Position numbers and translations under genes: made by a program. 38,553 nt of DNA from Nitrospira sp. (GTDB lineage Bacteria > Nitrospirota > Nitrospiria > Nitrospirales > Nitrospiraceae). The notes under the pieces were generated by a model. The model was not told the DNA's origin, searched no databases, and worked only from the letters and a program-made list of their open reading frames with translations. Location of the stretch: the NCBI GenBank assembly GCA_024331095.1, contig JANDJE010000021.1:1-38553 (forward strand), read 5' to 3'. This document shows, one piece after another, positions 32,639-38,553 of the stretch (position 1 is its first letter; each line of letters begins with the position of its first letter).

Positions 32639-34390
32639 ATGACGGACGGACCGTTGGTCAAAACGGCGGGCACGGAGCAACCGCTGGTCGCCTATTTCTC
32701 CATGGAGATCGGCATCGATCCTGGTATGCCGACCTATGCGGGCGGTTTGGGAGTGCTGGCGGGGGATACGATCCGATCCGCCGCCGATCTGGAAATCCCC
32801 ATGGTGGCCGTGACGCTGCTGCATCGGCGGGGATATTTTTACCAACGATTGGATGAGCAAGGCCGGCAACGGGAGGAACCGGTGGCCTGGCCGATCAATG
32901 ATTTCTGCCATCCGATTCCTCAGCGTGTCACGGTCGAAGTCGAGGGGCGTCCGGTCCATGTCGGGGCCTGGCACATCCGTGTGCGAGGCGAAACGAGCGG
33001 CGAGGTGCCGGTGTATTTGTTGGATACGGATCTCCCCGACAACGAGCCCTGGGATCGTACGCTGACCGACACGCTCTACGGAGGGGACGATCGGTACCGG
33101 CTGTGCCAGGAAGTCGTGCTGGGGTTCGGCGGCTATCGTCTGTTGCGGGCGCTCGGGTACAACCACCTCCGGCGATTTCATCTCAACGAAGGCCATGCCG
33201 CGTTGTTGATCCTGGCGATGCTTGAGGAAAAGTCGGTGTCTCGCTCGGCCGAGGACCGGGTTCCGGGGGATTTGATCGACGCCGTTCGCGAACAATGCGT
33301 GTTCACGACCCATACGCCGGTCCCCGCCGGTCACGATCAGTTTCCTCCGGACCTCGCGCGCCACGTCCTTGGCGATCGACGGTGCGCGTGGCTGGAAGCC
33401 TGTAATCAGATTCATGGATTGAACATGACGCAGTTGGCGCTGCGCGGGTCCCGGTTCGTCAACGGCGTGGCGATGAAACACGGGGAGGTCTCCACCACCC
33501 TATTCCCCGGTTATCCGATCCACTCGATTACGAACGGCGTACACGCAGTGACCTGGGCCGCTCCTCCGTTCCAAGCGCTGTTCGACCGCCGATTGCCCGA
33601 TTGGCGTCGCGATCAGCTCTCGTTGCGCTATGCCGTCGGGATTCCGGCTCAAGAGATCTGGGACGCGCACGTCGCAGCCAAGCGCACGTTGATCGACTAC
33701 GTGAACCGTGAAGCCAACGCGGGGTTCGACCGAGACGTCCTGACGATCGGCTGCGCCAGACGGGCGACGGCGTACAAACGAAGCGCCTTGATCTTTCACG
33801 ACGTGGGGCGACTGGTTTCCATCGCCGAGCAGGTGGGGCCTATTCAGATCGTCTTTAGCGGCAAGGCCCATCCGCGCGACCACGACGGCAAACACCTGAT
33901 CCGCCGCATCCACGAGATTCGTCAGGCGTTGCTCGGCAAGATCCCGGTGGTCTATCTGCCGAATTACGACATGACGTTGGCGAGGCTGATTTGCGCCGGA
34001 TCCGATGTTTGGTTGAACACGCCGCTCCCTCCCATGGAGGCATCGGGGACCAGCGGCATGAAGGCGGCGATCAACGGCGTACCCAGTCTGAGCGTGCTCG
34101 ACGGCTGGTGGATCGAAGGGCATGTGGAGGATGTCACCGGGTGGGCGATCGGCGAGAGGGAATCAAAGAAAGAACCCGACCAAGATCTCGATGCCGCACA
34201 TGCTGCGGAACTGTATCGCAAACTCGAACAGAAAGTTCTGCCTTTGTTTTATCGGGCACCGGAGCGGTTTCTTGAGATCATGCGCCATGCGATCGCCTTG
34301 AACGGCGGCTTTTTCAATACTCAGCGCATGGTCCTCCAGTACCTTCACAAGGCCTATCGACTCATGGGCGACTATGTCCGCCGTGGATGA
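32639..34390 (+). CDS. glgP: Alpha-glucan phosphorylase, short form
   Basis: 583 residues from ATG 32639, with AGGAAGG 6 nt upstream; a TTG two codons earlier is less likely. It belongs to the short GT35 group of about 550-850 residues seen in many bacteria, shorter than the rabbit-type enzyme. Visible motifs: VAYFSMEIG at the N-terminus, MPTYAGGLGVLAGD, FHLNEGHAA, FTTHTPVPAGHD, SITNGVHAVTW and the cofactor site EASGTSGMKAA, where Lys475 should hold pyridoxal phosphate. It cleaves terminal alpha-1,4 glucosyl units with phosphate to give glucose 1-phosphate in the cytoplasm. The phosphoketolase gene follows 95 nt later, linking glucan breakdown to acetyl-phosphate production. Confidence 0.88.
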   Translation: MTDGPLVKTAGTEQPLVAYFSMEIGIDPGMPTYAGGLGVLAGDTIRSAADLEIPMVAVTLLHRRGYFYQRLDEQGRQREEPVAWPINDFCHPIPQRVTVEVEGRPVHVGAWHIRVRGETSGEVPVYLLDTDLPDNEPWDRTLTDTLYGGDDRYRLCQEVVLGFGGYRLLRALGYNHLRRFHLNEGHAALLILAMLEEKSVSRSAEDRVPGDLIDAVREQCVFTTHTPVPAGHDQFPPDLARHVLGDRRCAWLEACNQIHGLNMTQLALRGSRFVNGVAMKHGEVSTTLFPGYPIHSITNGVHAVTWAAPPFQALFDRRLPDWRRDQLSLRYAVGIPAQEIWDAHVAAKRTLIDYVNREANAGFDRDVLTIGCARRATAYKRSALIFHDVGRLVSIAEQVGPIQIVFSGKAHPRDHDGKHLIRRIHEIRQALLGKIPVVYLPNYDMTLARLICAGSDVWLNTPLPPMEASGTSGMKAAINGVPSLSVLDGWWIEGHVEDVTGWAIGERESKKEPDQDLDAAHAAELYRKLEQKVLPLFYRAPERFLEIMRHAIALNGGFFNTQRMVLQYLHKAYRLMGDYVRRG

Positions 34391-34485
34391 GCCGCAGAGG
34401 GGCTCTACAAGGCAGAAGTCGGCGACGATGGGAAAGGACCACGAGTCCTTGATGATTTCTTGATTCAGAGAGGAGGGCCCAATCG

Positions 34486-36882
34486 ATGAGCGCCACAGTC
34501 CCACCGGATCTCCTCGGGAAAATCGACGCCTACTGGCGGGCGGCCAACTATCTGTCGGTCGGCCAAATTTATCTCTACGACAATCCGCTGCTGCGGAAGC
34601 CCTTGACACGGGCTCACATCAAGCCCCGTCTCCTTGGTCATTGGGGGACGACGCCGGGGCTCAACTTCATCTATGTCCATTTGAACCGGATCATCAAAGA
34701 GCACGATGTGAACATGCTCTACGTCACGGGACCGGGCCACGGCGGGCCGGCCTTGGTGGCCAATGCTTATCTGGAAGGAACCTATAGCGAGGTCTATCCG
34801 AATGTCTCGCAAGATGAGCAGGGCATGAAACGACTGTTCAAGCAGTTCTCATTTCCCGGCGGCATTCCCAGTCACGTGGCGCCTGAGACACCTGGCTCAA
34901 TCCATGAAGGTGGTGAATTGGGCTATGCCCTTTCCCATGCCTATGGCGCTGCATTCGACAATCCTGACCTGATCGTCGCCTGTGTCGTGGGTGATGGCGA
35001 GGCCGAGACCGGCCCCTTGGCCACAAGCTGGCACTCGAACAAATTTTTGAATCCGTTGACGGATGGCGTGGTGCTGCCGATCTTACATCTTAACGGCTAC
35101 AAGATTGCCAATCCGACGATTCTAGCGAGGATCAGCCGCGATGAGCTGGAGCAATTACTCAGAGGCTACGGCCATCGTCCTTATTTCGTCGAAGGGCACG
35201 ATCCTTGGACCATGCATCAGCTTATGGCCGAGACGCTTGATGCCGTGATCGAGGAGATCAAACAGATCAAACGAGGCGCACAAGCCGATGGAAATGGGCC
35301 AATAAAGCGGCCGGTCTGGCCCATGGTCGTGCTCCGCACGCCCAAGGGGTGGACCTGTCCGGCTGCGATCGATGGCAAGCAGGTGGAAGATTACTGGCGC
35401 TCTCATCAAGTGCCTATGGGAGAGATGGACAAGGCCGCTCACATCAAGATTCTTGAACGGTGGATGAAGAGTTACAAGCCGGAGGAATTGTTCGATGAGA
35501 CTGGCCGGTTGAGGCCAGAGCTGGCCGAGCTCGCTCCCAAGGGAGATCGCCGCATGAGCGCCAATCCCCATGCCAACGGTGGTTTGTTGCTCAAAGATCT
35601 TCGCCTGCCTGATTTTCGGGACTATGCCGTGCCGGTGAAGGAACCGGGTGTCGTCGATGCAGAGGCGACCCGCGTCATGGGGCAGTTTTTACGGGACACG
35701 ATGAAGCTCAATCTCGATCAGCAGAACTTTCGGCTCTTCAGTCCCGACGAGAACAACTCGAACCGTTGGCAGGATGTCTTGCAAGTGACGGGGCGCACGT
35801 GGATGGCGGATCGGTATCCCCATGACGACAGGTTGTCGCCCGATGGCCGGGTCATGGAAATGTTGAGTGAACATCAATGTCAGGGGTGGCTGGAGGGCTA
35901 TCTGCTCACGGGGCGGCACGGGTTTTTCTCATGCTACGAGGCGTTCATCCACATCATCGATTCGATGTTCAACCAACACGCCAAATGGTTGAAGGTGTGC
36001 AATCACATCCCGTGGAGACGGCCGATCGCGTCGCTCAACTATTTGTTGTCCTCCCACGTCTGGCGGCAGGACCACAACGGGTTCAGCCACCAAGATCCCG
36101 GGTTCATCGATCATGTTGTGAACAAAAAGGCCGAGGTGATCCGCGTGTACCTGCCGCCGGACGCCAACACGTTACTCTATGTCACCGACAAGTGTTTGCG
36201 CAGCCGCAACCTCGTGAACGTCATTGTGGCAGGAAAGCAACTGGCCCCGCAGTGGCTCGACATGGACGCCGCGGTCAAACATGGGACGGCGGGGATCGGC
36301 ATCTGGAGCTGGGCCAGTAATGATCAAGAGAGCGAGCCCGATGTGGTGATGGCCTGCTGCGGGGATATTCCGACAATGGAAACGTTGGCGGCAGTCTCGT
36401 TGCTGAGAACACATCTTCCGGAAGTCAAAGTCCGGGTAATCAATGTCGTGGATCTCATGAGGCTCCAGCCGCCTGGCGAACATCCGAACGGACTCTCCGA
36501 CAAAGAGTTTGATACCTTGTTCACGACGGACAAGCCGATCATCTTTGCCTTCCATGGGTACCCGTGGCTGATTCATCGGTTGACGTACCGGAGGACCAAT
36601 CACAAGAACCTGCATGTGCGTGGCTACAAGGAAGAAGGAACGACCACGACACCTTTCGACATGACGGTCATGAACGATCTGGATCGGTTCCATCTCGTCG
36701 CCGACGTGATCGACCGAATTCCGCTGCGCGACTCACGGGCCGCCTACGTGAAACAGGCCCTGCGGGACAAACGGATCGAGCACAAGGAATACATCGTCAA
36801 GTATGGAGAAGACATGCCGGAGATTGGAAACTGGCGATGGAGCACGGGGCGAAAGCAGACGGAACGGCGCCGTACGACATAG
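34486..36882 (+). CDS. xfp: Phosphoketolase (xylulose-5-P / fructose-6-P)
   Basis: A protein of 798 residues, the usual length of the family, with GGAGG about 10 nt before the ATG. Thiamine-diphosphate enzyme motifs are clear: [17 protein letters not shown] (from about 83), the cofactor motif GDGEAETGP (169-177) and [11 protein letters not shown]. Also present are the C-terminal region [20 protein letters not shown] and the [10 protein letters not shown] block typical of phosphoketolases. It splits xylulose 5-phosphate or fructose 6-phosphate with phosphate into acetyl phosphate plus a triose or erythrose phosphate. Which sugar is preferred cannot be read from the sequence. With the phosphorylase it would allow ATP formation from stored glucan. 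Confidence 0.93.
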   Translation: MSATVPPDLLGKIDAYWRAANYLSVGQIYLYDNPLLRKPLTRAHIKPRLLGHWGTTPGLNFIYVHLNRIIKEHDVNMLYVTGPGHGGPALVANAYLEGTYSEVYPNVSQDEQGMKRLFKQFSFPGGIPSHVAPETPGSIHEGGELGYALSHAYGAAFDNPDLIVACVVGDGEAETGPLATSWHSNKFLNPLTDGVVLPILHLNGYKIANPTILARISRDELEQLLRGYGHRPYFVEGHDPWTMHQLMAETLDAVIEEIKQIKRGAQADGNGPIKRPVWPMVVLRTPKGWTCPAAIDGKQVEDYWRSHQVPMGEMDKAAHIKILERWMKSYKPEELFDETGRLRPELAELAPKGDRRMSANPHANGGLLLKDLRLPDFRDYAVPVKEPGVVDAEATRVMGQFLRDTMKLNLDQQNFRLFSPDENNSNRWQDVLQVTGRTWMADRYPHDDRLSPDGRVMEMLSEHQCQGWLEGYLLTGRHGFFSCYEAFIHIIDSMFNQHAKWLKVCNHIPWRRPIASLNYLLSSHVWRQDHNGFSHQDPGFIDHVVNKKAEVIRVYLPPDANTLLYVTDKCLRSRNLVNVIVAGKQLAPQWLDMDAAVKHGTAGIGIWSWASNDQESEPDVVMACCGDIPTMETLAAVSLLRTHLPEVKVRVINVVDLMRLQPPGEHPNGLSDKEFDTLFTTDKPIIFAFHGYPWLIHRLTYRRTNHKNLHVRGYKEEGTTTTPFDMTVMNDLDRFHLVADVIDRIPLRDSRAAYVKQALRDKRIEHKEYIVKYGEDMPEIGNWRWSTGRKQTERRRTT

Positions 36883-36927
36883 TGCGGATCGGCTCGCGAT
36901 GCCGAGTCATAAGAAGGCGTGAGCCTG

Positions 36928-37449
36928 TCAGGGGACGAGATGAATGATGCCGCCCGGATCGTTGTCGGCGCGGTGGAGGGGACAATAAAACCGGTAACAG
37001 CTCGATCCGGTCTGACAGAATGTCTCTGTATCACGATCGCTCTCGGCCGGCGCGAAACGGATCACGACTTCCATGGTTTCCCCCGGCGCCACCGTCACGC
37101 GGAGCGGCTTTGTGAGGGGAGCGCCGTCCTGATCGCTAATCTGTTCGAGCAGGCCCGGAGCTTCAAAGGCGTGGGTCCTTTCGGTCGGGTTATTCAGAAT
37201 GAAAATCAGTTCTTCCTCTGCCTTGTCAGGTTGACGGATCGTCACCTCCTGTGGAGCCCATGCCGCCTGCTGATTCTCTAGATCATAGGCGTTGAAGCGG
37301 ATGGTTTCGGCATGCCCGACGCTCCAACTGCATAGCATCCATGTGGTCAGGACACAGGCCGCCGCTCCGATCCGGAGCGCAGTTCTGCCTTTCAAGGTAA
37401 GCCGTGTGGTCGCGTGACGCACGTTCGAGTCAAACAACCCCATGCACAT
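36928..37449 (-). CDS. Exported cupredoxin-like protein
   Basis: 173 residues from ATG 37449, where AAGG lies 8 nt upstream on the minus strand; an upstream ATG at 37473 is possible. The N-terminus is long and basic before a hydrophobic segment (GAAACVLTTWMLCSW), with cleavage near VGHAE. The mature part is a single beta-sandwich: FNAYDLENQQAAWAPQEVTI, ELIFILNNPTERTHAFEAP, LRVTVAPGETMEVVIRF and a C-terminal YRFYCPLHRAD. Candidate copper ligands are His93, Cys156 and His159 (C-x2-H), with no Met where type-1 sites usually have one. Cys145 and Cys151 could form a disulfide. It is convergent with the phosphoketolase gene and divergent from the transhydrogenase gene. It may be an electron carrier or copper carrier. 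Confidence 0.65.
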   Translation of the reverse strand: MCMGLFDSNVRHATTRLTLKGRTALRIGAAACVLTTWMLCSWSVGHAETIRFNAYDLENQQAAWAPQEVTIRQPDKAEEELIFILNNPTERTHAFEAPGLLEQISDQDGAPLTKPLRVTVAPGETMEVVIRFAPAESDRDTETFCQTGSSCYRFYCPLHRADNDPGGIIHLVP

Positions 37450-37802
37450 AGTGTACACCTTTTGTGGCCCCAATTCTCATGCACGGTAGGTCGCCGACAA
37501 GGAGCCTGTCGAAAGAGCCTCTCACCTGTGGTAATTGGCTACAGACTGCTTGATCGTCCTGTTCCAAAATATCTCTTACTATTAGGTCGTTTGTCCGGGG
37601 AGGCCCTCTGGCAGGGCTGTTCGGCAAGGCTATCGATAGAACTTGAGAGAAACCGTTCGTGATGGCATCCCATCTGCAAGTAATCGCAAGATGGTTCACT
37701 TGGCTCTATCGCTTCGCTGCCAGTTTGGGCGGTGAGCGGCGGCTGTTCGCCGGCATTGAAAGACACGACTTCGTGATGATGTAAGGGAAATCCGGGAAGA
37801 CG
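37450..37802. other. Divergent intergenic region
   Basis: No gene is supported. It should hold promoters for the cupredoxin-like gene (minus) and the transhydrogenase gene (plus), but no clear -35/-10 pair was found. One hairpin is visible at 37671-37695: CCATCT with AGATGG, continued by a GC pair step after a bulged A, loop AAGTAATC. Confidence 0.4.
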
Positions 37803-38553
37803 ATGAGCACAATACGGGTCGGCGTGCCGAAGGAAACCGCTCCGGGCGAGACGCTGGTCGCGCTGGTGCCCGCACATGTTCCCCTGCTTGTGAAGATAGG
37901 GTTTGAGGTATCGATCGAATCCGGCGCGGGGGAGACGGCGGGGTTCGAGGATGACGCGTATCGATCGGTCGGAGCGCAAGTGGTCGCCGGCCGTGAGGAG
38001 TTGTACGGCAGAGCCGGCATCATCATCCAAGTGCGGACGCCCGGTGCGAATCGAGAGAAGGGACGTGATGATCTCGCCTTGTTCCGATCCGGTCACCTCG
38101 TCATTGGATTGGCCGATCCTTTGGGCAGTCCTCACGCCTCACGGGAGTTCGCTGAGACGGGAGCCACCTTGTTGGCATTGGAGCTGATGCCGAGAATCTC
38201 GCGCGCACAGAGGATGGACGCGCTGTCATCTCTGGCCACAGTGGCCGGATACAAGGCGGCGCTGCTGGCGGCTGGAACCTCGCCCAAGTTGTTCCCCATG
38301 CTTACCACTGCGGCCGGAACGATCCTGCCGGCCCGCGTGTTGGTGATCGGCGCGGGGGTGGCCGGTCTGCAGGCCATCGCGACGGCTCGTCGCTTGGGTG
38401 CGGCCGTTTCGGCGTACGACGTGCGGCCGAGTGCGAAGGAAGACATTCGCAGTGTCGGGGCCAAGGTTGTCGAGTTTCCGATCGATGTGCGCGACATGGA
38501 AGGGACAAGCGGCTATGCCAAGGTGTTGGATGAAGAGACCTGCAAACGGCAAC
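37803..38553 (+). CDS. pntA: NAD(P) transhydrogenase alpha subunit, partial
   Basis: The first 250 residues are present; the gene runs off the window end. The N-terminus IRVGVPKETAPGE is the standard opening of alanine dehydrogenase/transhydrogenase domains. ADPLGSPHASREF and the NAD-binding fold VLVIGAGVAGLQAIATARRLG follow, then AYDVRPSAKEDIRSVGAK. These identify the dI domain of proton-translocating transhydrogenase (PntA) rather than alanine dehydrogenase, supported by the VRPSAKE and RSVGAK stretch. It would couple proton re-entry to NADPH formation from NADH; the pntB partner is expected downstream. A GGGAAG stretch just before the ATG acts as ribosome-binding site. Confidence 0.88.
   Translation, partial: MSTIRVGVPKETAPGETLVALVPAHVPLLVKIGFEVSIESGAGETAGFEDDAYRSVGAQVVAGREELYGRAGIIIQVRTPGANREKGRDDLALFRSGHLVIGLADPLGSPHASREFAETGATLLALELMPRISRAQRMDALSSLATVAGYKAALLAAGTSPKLFPMLTTAAGTILPARVLVIGAGVAGLQAIATARRLGAAVSAYDVRPSAKEDIRSVGAKVVEFPIDVRDMEGTSGYAKVLDEETCKRQ

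Noticed and set aside
36889..36905. 5-bp inverted repeat between the convergent phosphoketolase and cupredoxin genes
   Set aside because: Stem too short and no T-run; not enough to call a terminator.
1..38553. tRNA, rRNA or CRISPR features
   Set aside because: No cloverleaf with a TTCGANNC-type arm, no rRNA-like sequence and no regularly spaced repeats were recognised by eye.

Overview
The window looks like chromosome from a Gram-negative, GC-rich chemolithotroph, most probably a Nitrospira-type member of the Nitrospirota. That assignment is inference from gene content: secreted multicopper oxidases, a sulfide:quinone oxidoreductase with its DUF2892 partner, RND and YbhGFSR-type exporters, a phosphoketolase and a PntA-type transhydrogenase. 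No rRNA, tRNA, CRISPR array or intact insertion sequence was seen.

Region 1 (1-2960) starts with a rho-independent terminator for a gene outside the window. It then holds an outer-membrane beta-barrel protein, a 2OG-Fe(II) oxygenase with an abutting unknown gene, and about 0.4 kb of weakly coding or non-coding DNA with a well-formed predicted RNA structure.

Region 2 (2970-15775) is the core of the window: two near-homologous secreted multicopper oxidases of about 1580 residues each. Each has three internal repeats of paired cupredoxin domains, which suggests a six-domain, ceruloplasmin/MnxG-like layout. All four copper-ligand motifs are present but in a permuted order, with the type-1 half before the type-2/3 half. 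Between the two oxidases lie a LolA-fold exported protein, a blue-copper-like exported protein and an SmbP-like metal-binding protein. A small exported protein of unknown function follows the second oxidase, which has its own sigma70-like promoter. I read this as an extracytoplasmic metal-oxidation or metal-handling locus; Mn(II), Fe(II) or Cu(I) are candidate substrates, and the sequence cannot decide between them.

Region 3 (15776-19200) holds a PsbP-like exported protein and an FGE-like protein lacking the catalytic cysteines, both on the minus strand. On the plus strand are a CopD-family membrane protein, a frameshifted c-type cytochrome gene and a small highly charged exported protein.

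Region 4 (19203-20701) encodes sulfide:quinone oxidoreductase plus a DUF2892 membrane protein, preceded by an attenuator-like set of inverted repeats.

Region 5 (20773-32537) is one long export block: RND adaptor, RND pump, TolC-like channel, HlyD-like adaptor, a double ABC ATPase and two ABC-2 permeases. One outer-membrane channel gene lies between two inner-membrane pumps.

Region 6 (32639-38553) is central carbon and redox: a short alpha-glucan phosphorylase, a phosphoketolase, a cupredoxin-like exported protein on the minus strand, and the start of the transhydrogenase alpha subunit, cut by the window end. Phosphorylase plus phosphoketolase would give a route from stored glucan to acetyl phosphate.
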